NCBI GenBank assembly: GCA_028279185.1
Contig: JANQSS010000205.1
Coordinates: 218,211-282,210 of the forward strand
Reading direction: 5' to 3'
Source: Saprospiraceae bacterium
Lineage (GTDB): Bacteria; Bacteroidota; Bacteroidia; Chitinophagales; Saprospiraceae
DNA length: 64,000 nt
Position 1 is the stretch's first letter, and the number at the start of each line of letters is the position of its first letter. The position numbers and the translations under genes were made by a program. Of the stretch, positions 26,796 through 36,195 are shown in pieces. Below the pieces are notes generated by a model that was not told where the DNA came from, made no database searches, and worked only from the letters and a program-made list of their open reading frames with translations.

Positions 26796-28163
26796 TTAAA
26801 GTCGAATTATTTTTTTTGTCAAACGGCCTTTACTACCATACTGAATAGACAGTAGATACATTCCTGGGGTGCATGTTTCACATTTTAAATCAATCGTGTT
26901 GTTGCGTTGAGAAAGTTCTGTTTTAACTTTTCGACCATCCATTGTCAGAAACTCCACTGCTAATTCATGCGCCGAATCATCTAAGTCTAATTCAATATGT
27001 AGTACGTCGTTAGTCCATGGGTTTGGGAAAATGTCGATTGTATTTTTGTAAAGAACATTGGCGGTGGCTGAAATTTGTACATAAGGACTTATATGGGTTA
27101 TTTCGTAGATACCACCAGTCACATAATAGGGTGTATACATCCGCATCGTATCGTCATTACGGCCGATGCCCGAAGTCAACATTGCTGTTGCTCCTGAAAT
27201 GGCATCGACTACCGTACCCGTTTTTATCCATTTTGCGCCATCCCATTCATACTCAAATAAATCGTCCGCAGGACCATTGAAGTAATCGGACGTCGTCGTA
27301 TAAACTCGATTACTACCATCAGCTTGCAATTTGGCTAGATGAATGTCGCCTCTATGGCTCGTAGAATCAATGACGGTGCGCGTCCACGATGCACCCGTCC
27401 AGGTGTATTCCCATCTGCCACCTGGGCCATCCGTGGTATTGACATATACGCGATACGTATTGTCATTTCGACCATCTGCAATTTGAACAGCATCTGTCCA
27501 ACTATCAGGAGGACAGAGGAAATCGCTCTGATCGAAAGAAGATCCAGACCAACTTAACTCGTTGAGACAGCTCGTATTCATAACCATTCGATTTATCCCG
27601 TCGTTTCGTGCGTTTCCGATGTCTCCGCTTACCTCATGATAATCTCCATTAATTATAGCGTTGGACCATGAGGAACCATTCCATGACCATTCGTGTAAAC
27701 CGTAGGTGCCAGAAATGTAAAGTCTATTTAGGCCATCATTTCTCGCATCACCCACAACGACACCTGTGTTGCGATCAGGCGCATTACCAATTACATTAAT
27801 ATTCCATGTCCCGCTACTGAAAAATGCTTCGAATATTCGCCCTGCTGGAGCCCATTCTGCGAAATATATACGCGTTATTCCATCATTTCTGGCCTCCCCA
27901 GCAGCTATGTGCATTAAATCATTAATTGGACCTGGGTGAACTGAATTACTCAATGTCCAAATGTTTACGTCATGTGTCCACTCATAAACACCGCCATTTT
28001 TTGTTGTTACATATAGTCGCTGGGTACCATCATTTTGCCCATCAGCCAAAACAAGGTCATAGGCTTCTGGAGTTGGGCATTGTCCTATTTCGACAACGTG
28101 CCATTGTTGACCAATCAATATGGATGGCCAAATTAAAGCAAGGAGTAAGGTGTATTTTTTCAT
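26796..28163 (-). CDS. Seven-bladed propeller protein, T9SS-exported, with a predicted flavinylation motif
   Basis: A 455-residue secreted protein: signal peptide 1-18, seven propeller repeats of the pattern (A/G)-D-x-R-N-D-G-x-x-R-(L/V/I)-Y-(V/I) at residues about 38-360, and a T9SS type A sorting domain at the end (I-D-I-F-P-N-P-W-T and a final K-K-I-I-R-L). Directly before the seventh blade lies D320-A-I-S-G-A-T326. This matches the D-x-x-(S/T)-G-A-(S/T) ApbE recognition motif, and no other blade has it. If true, FMN would be attached covalently to T326. It sits between DUF3570 and the Rieske-like gene in the same operon as ApbE. Calling it flavinylated is inference; the propeller and T9SS calls are firm. 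Confidence 0.85.
   Translation of the reverse strand: MKKYTLLLALIWPSILIGQQWHVVEIGQCPTPEAYDLVLADGQNDGTQRLYVTTKNGGVYEWTHDVNIWTLSNSVHPGPINDLMHIAAGEARNDGITRIYFAEWAPAGRIFEAFFSSGTWNINVIGNAPDRNTGVVVGDARNDGLNRLYISGTYGLHEWSWNGSSWSNAIINGDYHEVSGDIGNARNDGINRMVMNTSCLNELSWSGSSFDQSDFLCPPDSWTDAVQIADGRNDNTYRVYVNTTDGPGGRWEYTWTGASWTRTVIDSTSHRGDIHLAKLQADGSNRVYTTTSDYFNGPADDLFEYEWDGAKWIKTGTVVDAISGATAMLTSGIGRNDDTMRMYTPYYVTGGIYEITHISPYVQISATANVLYKNTIDIFPNPWTNDVLHIELDLDDSAHELAVEFLTMDGRKVKTELSQRNNTIDLKCETCTPGMYLLSIQYGSKGRLTKKIIRL
27186..27206 (-). other. Candidate ApbE flavinylation motif (D-A-I-S-G-A-T)
   Basis: Codons GAT GCC ATT TCA GGA GCA ACA on the minus strand. The terminal Thr codon (27186-27188) is the expected flavin-bearing residue, T326 of the propeller protein. 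The motif fits the consensus known from NqrB/NqrC and RnfD/RnfG, and the operon contains an ApbE domain. Confidence 0.6.
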
Positions 28164-28169
28164 GATTGA

Positions 28170-29372
28170 TTATTTTAAATTAAATGTCGCAGATAGACTG
28201 AAAATGTAAGCCGACAAGCCATCAGAGCGTTGGTAGGTTGCATACCGCCCTTCAACTTTCTTCCATGTAGCCATCTGGGTTTTATTATTATTTCGATTTC
28301 TACATAATATTCCGCCCACAGGAGCGTATCGGATTCCAATACCAATTTTATGACTTGTAAATGCTGACAGGTCGTAATCGGAACTATAAAACTTTTGGCT
28401 AGAAAGATGTGTGTCAATTGGGTTGAAGTACTTTGATGAACTTTGCTTATGAAATCTATAAAATGGAGAAAGAGTTAAAAACGGGATTGTTTTAATGGGA
28501 AGCTCCAAATCAATCGTGGATGCTCGTATGTCGAAATTGTCAAAATAATAACGATAGTAAAGTCGGGCAATAAGAAAGTCCGAGACATAATAATTTAAAC
28601 GAAGACCGATTGGAATTTTGTTACGGTTTCGCGGAAGAGCTTCCGTTTTTGGAAATCGTTGATCTTGAAAATAAACTCGATGAAATGGGGTGGCAAGTAG
28701 CCCATTTTGAATGATTATGCCACTGCTCAAAGCAAGTTGAGCACGCCGGGAAAGTACCTGCGAAAAGACGATTGCACCATCATGAATAGAGCGCCAATCG
28801 CTGCTATCTATTGGGACACCTCGACGCAGTTCAACGGGAAATATCAATGCCCATTTATCCGAATAATGTTGGTAAGCAAGACTAAGTTCCGTGTTTTCAT
28901 TGTTAAAAAGCTTACTCACAGAAAAACCACCTGAATACGATGTAACATCCCACTCCGTAGAATACCCGGCATTAACACCGACAGTCCAATCATTTATTTT
29001 TTGACTAATTCCGGCATTGAAATAGATTCGATCATCGACAATAGATGCGGATGAAATGGAAGCAGGATTAATGTTGTCTGTTGACGCAGATGTGTAATGA
29101 TCAATGCCTACAGAAAATGTTATGGATGACTCGTTGACAGGGACCGTTACTGTTAATTTTCCGACATGATCAGTAAGATATTCGCTTCCCATGCCACCTA
29201 AAACTGGCGAGTGATCTCCGTCTTGCTCGTAATAACTGTAAAGAAATTTTACTTCAATAGGATTTAATATTTTGTCATATTTATTTGAATCCACATTGAT
29301 ATTTGAGTGGTTTTGCGCGGTATTTTGTTTAACATTTAACATAGTAATGACTATTAAAACTAGGGTACGCAT
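28170..29372 (-). CDS. DUF3570 outer-membrane protein
   Basis: A 400-residue exported protein (signal peptide about 1-20). It has the DUF3570 signature near the start: L-Y-S-Y-Y-E-Q-D-G-D-H-S-P-V-L-G-G-M-G and a following S-F-S-V-G-I-D-H-Y-T-S-A-S-T-D-N-I-N-P block. The remainder is made of amphipathic strands ending in S-A-T-F-N-L-K, consistent with an outer-membrane barrel. DUF3570 proteins occur beside ApbE and DUF4266, and here the gene is the second structural gene of the same operon, 6 bases upstream of the propeller gene. It may act as a channel or scaffold for the redox complex; that role is inferred. Confidence 0.85.
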   Translation of the reverse strand: MRTLVLIVITMLNVKQNTAQNHSNINVDSNKYDKILNPIEVKFLYSYYEQDGDHSPVLGGMGSEYLTDHVGKLTVTVPVNESSITFSVGIDHYTSASTDNINPASISSASIVDDRIYFNAGISQKINDWTVGVNAGYSTEWDVTSYSGGFSVSKLFNNENTELSLAYQHYSDKWALIFPVELRRGVPIDSSDWRSIHDGAIVFSQVLSRRAQLALSSGIIIQNGLLATPFHRVYFQDQRFPKTEALPRNRNKIPIGLRLNYYVSDFLIARLYYRYYFDNFDIRASTIDLELPIKTIPFLTLSPFYRFHKQSSSKYFNPIDTHLSSQKFYSSDYDLSAFTSHKIGIGIRYAPVGGILCRNRNNNKTQMATWKKVEGRYATYQRSDGLSAYIFSLSATFNLK

Positions 29373-29384
29373 GGTGTCAATATA

Positions 29385-30671
29385 TTAGTTGATCGAACCT
29401 TTAATACCTATACCAAAAAATAAAAACGTGTAGCGTTGATCAAGGACATAGTCATTGTGCGTAATCGATCCTGGCAGATAATTGATTCCTGAGTTAATAT
29501 AAATCTGGTAACTTGGTGATAGTTTATATCTGGCAAAAAGGCTTGATATTATGCTTGCTCCAATGCGACTTTTATACACACGTCCTTCCTGATTTATCTG
29601 CATAAAATTTCCTTCTCCAAATTTCATTGCCGGAATTTCACCATTAACCCACTGATTTAGATTGAGTATAGAGCCGCACCGCAATCCTAAGCTCCAACGG
29701 TTCGTATTTTTAGTGTACGATATTAGTATTGGGACACCTATTTGTTCGATTGTATTGTAATGTGTCTTATTCCGGAGGGTATTTCGTTGTACCAGTTCAT
29801 TGGCTGTTCGAATGATTGAAGATGAGACGTGCTGATAGGATAATTTCTCGATGGTTTTTTGATAATGTATACCGGATGAAAGACTAAGTCGTTTTGCAAG
29901 TGGAAAGTTGACCAGTAAGCCGCCTGACCGTGACATGTTTCTACGTTCCAAAGAATTTCGTAAGATAACATAGTCCGATGCGCCTCCTGATAGTTTTCTT
30001 ATGGCATGTGAACCATTGAAGTATGCTGACCAAGAAATTGTGTTTATTGTGGAAGCTTCAATACTGTTAGCCGTCTTTAAGGGGTATAGCTGCTGCTCTG
30101 TAGGGAGCCTTGTAATACGGAATGGAAATAGGGTGGGCAGTTTGAGTAGTTCGATATTCGATTTTGTTTTAGGCGGTGCTTTTTGGAGTGTGTCGATATG
30201 TTGCATGGAGTTCGACTTATATTGTAATTCAAAAGCAAGGTTGGTTTTACGTTTTAAGAATTCATTTTGTTTTTGGCTTGATTTATGAAAATTAGAAGAA
30301 ACCTCTGAAACTAACCGAACGGTTTTATCGATCGGGTTTTCCTGATCTTTAGTGTCGTTTTTGATAGTATGCTGCACAATCATTTGAGTTAGTCGTTTTT
30401 TGTAATGTGCGGACTGTGGTTGAATAGGATCGTGATGTAAAACTGTGAATTTGCTTTGGCTTGCTTGAATGGCGGTGAACGTCATTACTGTACCGCAACC
30501 CGCAAAGAGACATAGCAATAGCATGGTGGTAAGTAGACGCCATTTTCGTCGCCGATTCGATGTGGCGGATCGCTTAGCATCGATTTTTTTCCATAACAAT
30601 CCGGCGTCCAGATCTGATGGATATCGCTTTAGTCTATTCCTAATGTCATTGTCAAGGTGATCGGTATACAT
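29385..30671 (-). CDS. Putative anti-sigma factor / outer-membrane barrel fusion-like protein
   Basis: A 428-residue protein starting within the end of the sigma factor gene (43-base overlap). The N-terminus is cytoplasmic and charged (D-I-R-N-R-L-K-R-Y-P-S-D-L-D-A-G-L-L-W-K), followed by one membrane helix (about 44-64). The C-terminal half has barrel-like strands (L-S-L-S-S-G-I-H-Y, S-L-G-L-R-C-G-S). Position directly behind an ECF sigma gene and translational overlap are typical of anti-sigma factors, and Bacteroidota have many such two-part proteins. Anti-sigma activity is inferred from position and topology, not from a recognised zinc motif. Confidence 0.6.
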   Translation of the reverse strand: MYTDHLDNDIRNRLKRYPSDLDAGLLWKKIDAKRSATSNRRRKWRLLTTMLLLCLFAGCGTVMTFTAIQASQSKFTVLHHDPIQPQSAHYKKRLTQMIVQHTIKNDTKDQENPIDKTVRLVSEVSSNFHKSSQKQNEFLKRKTNLAFELQYKSNSMQHIDTLQKAPPKTKSNIELLKLPTLFPFRITRLPTEQQLYPLKTANSIEASTINTISWSAYFNGSHAIRKLSGGASDYVILRNSLERRNMSRSGGLLVNFPLAKRLSLSSGIHYQKTIEKLSYQHVSSSIIRTANELVQRNTLRNKTHYNTIEQIGVPILISYTKNTNRWSLGLRCGSILNLNQWVNGEIPAMKFGEGNFMQINQEGRVYKSRIGASIISSLFARYKLSPSYQIYINSGINYLPGSITHNDYVLDQRYTFLFFGIGIKGSIN

Positions 30672-31213
30672 TTAGCGTAAGATTTATAGTTTTTTAATTT
30701 TCTCCTGAGTATAGACTTTGCTCTTGTTAATTGCGATCGTGATGTACTTTCGCTAATTGATAATATTTGAGAAATTTCTTTATGACTAAACCCGTCAATG
30801 ACATATAAATTAAATACTTGTCGATATCCATCTGGAATTTTTGAAATAATATTTAATAAATCTTCTTCTTGTAACTTATCCACTACATCAATTATCTTAT
30901 TTTCCTGAATCTGAGCGGCTGCAGTAATATCTTCTGTCCGGGGGAACTTTCTTTTGTAATCACGCAACGCAGTACGAATGACGATCGTTCGCATCCAATA
31001 ATATAGTTCTCCTTTTTTTTCATCGAATTGATCAATGTGATTAAATATTTTGATGAAAGCATCTTGTAGCACATCTTCAGCCTCCTCCCAGGTTCGCGCA
31101 TACCGTCTGCTCACAGTCATCAATTCTGCTGCATATGTCTCCACAAGAAGACGTTCGAACGATTTGTCTCCCCGAAGGCATCCATGTACTATGTCGATGT
31201 CGCGCTTATTCAC
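30629..31213 (-). CDS. ECF sigma-70 family RNA polymerase sigma factor
   Basis: A 194-residue ECF sigma factor. Region 2 is at about residues 20-90 (E-D-V-L-Q-D-A-F-I-K-I-F and a W-M-R-T segment), and region 4 at about 125-185 (L-Y-V-I-D-G-F-S-H-K-E-I-S-Q-I-L, the recognition helix S-T-S-R-S-Q-L-T-R-A-K). Start is GTG at 31213; the in-frame codons just upstream include a stop. It lies 17 bases behind a lipoprotein gene and overlaps the putative anti-sigma gene. It very likely directs RNA polymerase to its own operon, including the ApbE and propeller genes. Confidence 0.9.
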   Translation of the reverse strand: MNKRDIDIVHGCLRGDKSFERLLVETYAAELMTVSRRYARTWEEAEDVLQDAFIKIFNHIDQFDEKKGELYYWMRTIVIRTALRDYKRKFPRTEDITAAAQIQENKIIDVVDKLQEEDLLNIISKIPDGYRQVFNLYVIDGFSHKEISQILSISESTSRSQLTRAKSILRRKLKNYKSYAKCIPITLTMTLGID

Positions 31214-31230
31214 ATACGCTTATTGTCTTT

Positions 31231-31698
31231 TTAATTTTCTCGTATAGTGGCAAATTTTCCTTCAATTGGATACCAGGTTTGGTTGAAGGGTACATTTCCT
31301 TCAAATGTTCCAATGACATAGTCTCCACGATCACCGAAGTAATCGATCGAAATTGTAAAGGGGCACCCTTTGCATTCAAAAAAATCTATATTGGTTTGAT
31401 TTTCATCCAGCAGTATGGTTATATCGGCACGGTTAAACATTCCAGTCGATGTACCGTGAATGTTGAAAATAAATTGAGGTAATTCACCAGAATGAAAATT
31501 GAGAATTTGTGTTACATATAATGAGTCGTGGTTTTCAATCCAAGATTCAATATCCTTGATGTAATAATCGAAGCCGTTCAATGTAAATTCAAAATGCTCT
31601 TCCGGGTTTAGAGGAATATCTTCAATTGTAGTTGAGTCACTGTTCTCATGGCACCCCACAAGAAAAAGTGCCCAGAAGACTATAATGAAATTCCGCAT
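31231..31698 (-). CDS. Hypothetical lipoprotein, first gene of the sigma operon
   Basis: A 155-residue lipoprotein (lipobox L-V-G-C). The mature part has short beta strands (F-E-F-T-L-N-G-F-D-Y-Y-I, F-E-C-K-G-C-P-F-T-I) including one C-x-x-C pair, and resembles small DUF-type immunoglobulin-like domains of Bacteroidota. No family recognised. Seventeen bases separate it from the sigma factor start, so it is probably co-transcribed and may be the signal receptor or an accessory of the sigma system; this is inference. Confidence 0.6.
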   Translation of the reverse strand: MRNFIIVFWALFLVGCHENSDSTTIEDIPLNPEEHFEFTLNGFDYYIKDIESWIENHDSLYVTQILNFHSGELPQFIFNIHGTSTGMFNRADITILLDENQTNIDFFECKGCPFTISIDYFGDRGDYVIGTFEGNVPFNQTWYPIEGKFATIREN

Positions 31699-31726
31699 AA
31701 GTCGAATTATGTTTCAATAACAATAG

Positions 31727-31735
31727 CCAAAATGT
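31727..31735 (-). promoter_or_regulatory. Candidate -7 element of the sigma/flavinylation operon
   Basis: TACATTTTG on the minus strand, 29 bases upstream of the first start codon. It differs from the Bacteroidota housekeeping -7 element TAnnTTTG only by one extra T. No clear -33 TTG at the usual spacing is seen; an ECF-type promoter would look different. Confidence 0.3.
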
Positions 31736-31840
31736 AGATGAAATGCTGCGTTGGATTGTCAGATTTTATTGACAAATGAAAAGAATCCAATCTTGACAAT
31801 GTATAATTGTATGGTATACTATACAGCCACGGTGCTAATC

Positions 31841-34800
31841 CTAGAATGAAGCTGTATTGTTCGTTCGGTCTCGATCCAGATAGAGAAGGTCCCTGTCCAG
31901 GATGATTTCGACAGCAGCTTCATGTTTATGGATAAGGGTCTCTGTTTGTAGCCCTGAAATATAGGTCGATTGCTGTCGCACAGGTATTCCATTTTTATCA
32001 ACTTCAGTAAGGATAATTGGATAGGTTAAATCGTTTGATTCTACAGTTTCGTTTAAATCGAAGAGAGTGTGTTCGATACGAATATTGAATTTATCCTTTT
32101 CAACCAAATCAATTCTTTTAATTGAGAAATCATGTGTGATGACGGAGTCGAAAAATTCATGTATAATCGGATGTAACGCCACTTCGGTCCGACTACGCAA
32201 AAGATTGACAAATGCATAAGGAGTTGGATAGACTTGCTTAGAAATGTGGTAGTGACTTAAGAAAGTTTTTAATACTTGTTGGAGTGAATCATGCGTAATT
32301 AGGGTGCCGATAGCATTGAATACTACTGCGCCTTTTCCATATGAAATGTACTCCTGATCAGGTTCGACATAGATTAGTGAGGGTTGTGTTTTTCGTTCTT
32401 TTTTTTGCCCGGCAAAATATCTCCTGTGCTGCATGTTAAGAAAATTGAGCGCTCTTTCTTTACCAAATGTCTGCCGATAAATTTGCAGTGTTAGATACTC
32501 CGTAATACTTTCTGTGAGCATACGTGACCCAATGCTCTCGGCGGGCATAACTTGATTGCCAAACCACTCATGCGTCAGTTCATGGGCTGTGACATAAAAG
32601 GGAAGATTTATTTCATCCATATCTTCGTTATTAACGGTAAACAGTAATTCGGAAGTAGGGATATTGTTGGCAGTAAGCGTGGCTGTATAGGGCCCCTCAG
32701 TATGCGGAAACTCAATTAAGCGGATCGTATTATGCGGATATGGGCCGAATAAAATGGAATTGAATTGCAATGCTTGCCCTATGCCTTGGACCATATCTGG
32801 TACATTTTCAGGATGCTCGGGATGAAAATAGGCTTGAATTTCGGTTGAGTCGCTTCTATTCGTTGTGACGTCATAGTCCGCCGCGTGAAATGAAAAATTG
32901 AATTTAATTGGCTGTCGAGTTCTAAAATGGTGTTCCGTTTTATTGCCATATTTTATAGTGGAGACTTTTTCTCCAGGGGCGAGCACTATTTGGTCATCTT
33001 CAGTGGAAATTACGCTACGCAAATGGACAACATGCGCATCACGACTAAAATAATTAGTTGTCCGTGTTGTTTGCTGGTTTTCTACAGTTTGGACCGATTC
33101 AAATGGATAATTAAAGCGGGGTAACATATCATGTGAAAGAAATGTACCATTTCGAATAACATTGGTGTTTCTGGTGAACAGTGTATTCGTTTCGTTGCTG
33201 ATGCGAAATCTTAATTTTATTGTATCGAATGGCTGCCAGGAACTGTTAAATTTTATTATGAAATATTTCATCGCCACGTCCATCTTAAGCGTGTCAACGT
33301 CGGATTCCCACATAAGTGTAGTTTTTTCATCAAATCCAGTATGGATTAGTAGGGTGTCAATGCTTTGATAACTGGTGTTTACAAGATGATATTCACCATT
33401 CACATCAAGTCGATGATTGTCCGCATCCAGGTCAATTTTCAAATCTATTTGAGCAATCTGAGGTGTACGTAAATTGACAAATTGGTTCCACTCCAATTTA
33501 AAATTTTGCAAATACCCTTTTTGCATGGCAGTGGCCGCTGAGGACAGGTTGTCTTTTACTTCGGCACTACGAATTTGCGATCCAATAAAACATGCTGTAA
33601 GTGCTGTTAGGGTTAGAAGCACGAGTGCTTTTGGGGAGATATTAACTATGGAGGGGCGCATACGATCAATGAATCGATCATGATATCCACGTCGCCAAAT
33701 TGTAATTGCAAGTAATAATAAAATGAGTGCAATGGCTGCCCAATAGGTCATTACAATTAAATACCCTGATAATTGTTGACCATAACCGTTGAAATCGCTG
33801 TACGTCAATTGTACGGGTTGATTCAGTTTAAAGATCAAAGAAGTCAAACCAATTTGGTCAAACTGTTCTGTGCCAAAAAGGGCTAGAAAAGAAACAAATA
33901 ATCCAATGAAGAAATTGGAAAATAGAGTAAAAATCAACAACGAAAATATACTCCAAAAACAAAGAAAGGGTAGTGTTAATACAAAAAGTTGAAAGCAATA
34001 CTGAGGCAAATCCAAATTTGTATGTTCGTTTAATAGTTGAATGCAAATGCTTGTCAGCAAAAAAAGGAATAGTAGCAAACATTGAATAACGAACAGAGCA
34101 AGAAATTTACTAAGATAGAATTGCCAGCATTGCGAGGCTGAACTATCTACAAGCTCATGCATGGAATAGGTTCTGTCACGATGCACAAGAATACCAGAAA
34201 AGAGAATTGTAATTATAATGACAAGTAACGTAAAAATTTTTAAGGGTGATGATAATAGGATACGCGTATAGGGATGAAGGATTAAATCACCGGTCGTTGT
34301 CGCTTTCAATTGGATGAAAAATACGGCGGCAACCGAGACCAGTGCTAAAACAACGAACATCCAATTTGTCACTATTTGTTGGATGTAATATCGGGATAAG
34401 AGGTATATACTGATAAGTCGACCGATTAAAGATTGGCTTGTAATAACGTGCAAATCTTCCAGGCCTACAGGTGTAATGGTTTCCGGTGTAGAACTTACTC
34501 TCTGCCTTCGGGCTATCGGAGCTTGATGATTTAAATCAAACTTTTGAATAAAATAATAAAAGAATAGTGAGGCTATAATGATCCAGAACATGCGGTTGAC
34601 TAAAACCATATTGTCTATTGGAAATAGATAAGTGTTTTTATCCTGAATATTCCAATCGGACGTGGCATGTTGAAAGGCGTATTGTCCGAAGGGTTCTAAA
34701 ATGCTGACGGCCGTTGGAAATTTGGTCAATGCATTTGGAATAATTAGTTGCAGCAAAAAAAAGCATAGTACGACGACGAAGCCAGTAAATATGTTTCGTG

Positions 34801-35323
34801 TTAATCCGACTACGGCAAATGTTAATGCGCAACATACAAATAGTGTGGGAATAGCGTATATACCATATGAAATGATATAGCTGGTAATGTTGAATGTTGT
34901 TATTTGCGAATTGTCATCCCCAAGCCAATACATTCCAAGCAAGAGTCCAAGTATAGTGCAGAATACAGTGGCAAGAACGAGCGTAATAGCACTGCCTAAC
35001 TTACCAATAATATAATCGTACTTTTTAATGGGGTACGCATAGAGAATCGAGAATGTCTTAGACTTAAAATCACGATATATACTATTGCCAACCAGGATCG
35101 GAATAATAAAAAGGAGCATTTTCGTCAGGACTAACCCAATGAAGGTTATCGAGTAGGACGAATTTAAATATAGGACTTGCTCCGTTGTTGTAATCTCCCC
35201 ATCTATGCCTCCTCCGGTTCCCACTGTTGACACAAAACTGATGGCAAAAAAGCTTAACCAAAGCAAATGAAAAATCGGTGAACACAACCAATGTCGTAAT
35301 TCGTATTTAAATATTTCTTTCAC
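31841..35323 (-). CDS. ABC-2 permease fused to M1 aminopeptidase
   Basis: A 1160-residue membrane protein. About the first 570 residues hold two sets of membrane helices of the ABC-2 permease type; the rest is an M1-family peptidase domain with the zinc motif H914-E-L-T-H918-E-W and a downstream Glu in M-L-T-E938. A typical G-A-M-E-N substrate motif is missing, as in other members of this fused family. Start is GTG at 35323, overlapping the ATPase stop by four bases (GTGA), so the ATPase and permease are translated together. It likely exports or processes a small peptide or amine substrate that the operon makes. Confidence 0.85.
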   Translation of the reverse strand: MKEIFKYELRHWLCSPIFHLLWLSFFAISFVSTVGTGGGIDGEITTTEQVLYLNSSYSITFIGLVLTKMLLFIIPILVGNSIYRDFKSKTFSILYAYPIKKYDYIIGKLGSAITLVLATVFCTILGLLLGMYWLGDDNSQITTFNITSYIISYGIYAIPTLFVCCALTFAVVGLTRNIFTGFVVVLCFFLLQLIIPNALTKFPTAVSILEPFGQYAFQHATSDWNIQDKNTYLFPIDNMVLVNRMFWIIIASLFFYYFIQKFDLNHQAPIARRQRVSSTPETITPVGLEDLHVITSQSLIGRLISIYLLSRYYIQQIVTNWMFVVLALVSVAAVFFIQLKATTTGDLILHPYTRILLSSPLKIFTLLVIIITILFSGILVHRDRTYSMHELVDSSASQCWQFYLSKFLALFVIQCLLLFLFLLTSICIQLLNEHTNLDLPQYCFQLFVLTLPFLCFWSIFSLLIFTLFSNFFIGLFVSFLALFGTEQFDQIGLTSLIFKLNQPVQLTYSDFNGYGQQLSGYLIVMTYWAAIALILLLLAITIWRRGYHDRFIDRMRPSIVNISPKALVLLTLTALTACFIGSQIRSAEVKDNLSSAATAMQKGYLQNFKLEWNQFVNLRTPQIAQIDLKIDLDADNHRLDVNGEYHLVNTSYQSIDTLLIHTGFDEKTTLMWESDVDTLKMDVAMKYFIIKFNSSWQPFDTIKLRFRISNETNTLFTRNTNVIRNGTFLSHDMLPRFNYPFESVQTVENQQTTRTTNYFSRDAHVVHLRSVISTEDDQIVLAPGEKVSTIKYGNKTEHHFRTRQPIKFNFSFHAADYDVTTNRSDSTEIQAYFHPEHPENVPDMVQGIGQALQFNSILFGPYPHNTIRLIEFPHTEGPYTATLTANNIPTSELLFTVNNEDMDEINLPFYVTAHELTHEWFGNQVMPAESIGSRMLTESITEYLTLQIYRQTFGKERALNFLNMQHRRYFAGQKKERKTQPSLIYVEPDQEYISYGKGAVVFNAIGTLITHDSLQQVLKTFLSHYHISKQVYPTPYAFVNLLRSRTEVALHPIIHEFFDSVITHDFSIKRIDLVEKDKFNIRIEHTLFDLNETVESNDLTYPIILTEVDKNGIPVRQQSTYISGLQTETLIHKHEAAVEIILDRDLLYLDRDRTNNTASF

Positions 35324-36195
35324 GAATGTCCACCTTGAAGAGTTAAAAAATAGAAATCTTCAAGACGTGCCGATACCGGTGCACACTTTACGTTCGGCCG
35401 AATTTCCGAATACATTCGGTATAATTTATGCCCCGTATTGTTAAAGTGTTGACTGAGTTCGACTACTTTTTTTAATGATGATTTTGTCGTGTCTGGAGTT
35501 GCGGTTTCCCATATTTTTCCCTGCAATTGTTTAATCGCTACTTTAGGAGCGATTTTGGCGTGAACGCTGCCTTTACTAATGATAGCCATATCTTGGCAGA
35601 GGTCACTTACATCTTCTACTAGATGCGTAGAAAATATAACAATTTTATCAGTACTTATTTGCCGTAAAATATTCAAAAACCGACTTCGCTCAGCTGGGTC
35701 TAGACCAGCCGTGGGCTCATCGACAATAATCACTTTAGGGTCATTCAATAATACCTGGGCTATCCCAAAGCGTCGTTTCATTCCACCTGAATATGAACTA
35801 ACTCTTTTCTTAGCATATTCGGTCAAGTTGGTTAAGGTTAGTACTTTAGAGACAATTGATTTTCGTTCTTTTCGAGATGTAATTCCTTTTAAAATGGCGA
35901 AATAATTCAGTAGCTGTATTGCCGAGTCTTTTGGGTATACACCGAATTCTTGTGGTAAATAGCCAAGTTGATTTCTGAAGTTCGTTTTGTCCTTAAAAAT
36001 GTTCGAATTATTAAACAGTATTGATCCACTGTCCGGCGATTGCAAAGTTGCGATTGTGCGCATAAGCGTTGACTTTCCGGCACCATTTGGTCCGAGTAGT
36101 CCGAACATACCTACCGATATATCCAGTTCGACATGGTCCAGGGCTTTCACACCTGACGCATACGTTTTACAAATGTCAAGAATGCTGAGCTGCAT
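35320..36195 (-). CDS. ABC transporter ATP-binding subunit
   Basis: A 291-residue ATPase. Walker A is G35-P-N-G-A-G-K41-S, the signature is V-S-S-Y-S-G-G-M-K-R-R, and Walker B is V-I-I-V-D-E-P-T-A-G-L-D. It is translated in overlap with both neighbours: 20 bases with the decarboxylase upstream and 4 bases with the permease downstream. It powers the permease-aminopeptidase. Confidence 0.93.
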   Translation of the reverse strand: MQLSILDICKTYASGVKALDHVELDISVGMFGLLGPNGAGKSTLMRTIATLQSPDSGSILFNNSNIFKDKTNFRNQLGYLPQEFGVYPKDSAIQLLNYFAILKGITSRKERKSIVSKVLTLTNLTEYAKKRVSSYSGGMKRRFGIAQVLLNDPKVIIVDEPTAGLDPAERSRFLNILRQISTDKIVIFSTHLVEDVSDLCQDMAIISKGSVHAKIAPKVAIKQLQGKIWETATPDTTKSSLKKVVELSQHFNNTGHKLYRMYSEIRPNVKCAPVSARLEDFYFLTLQGGHS

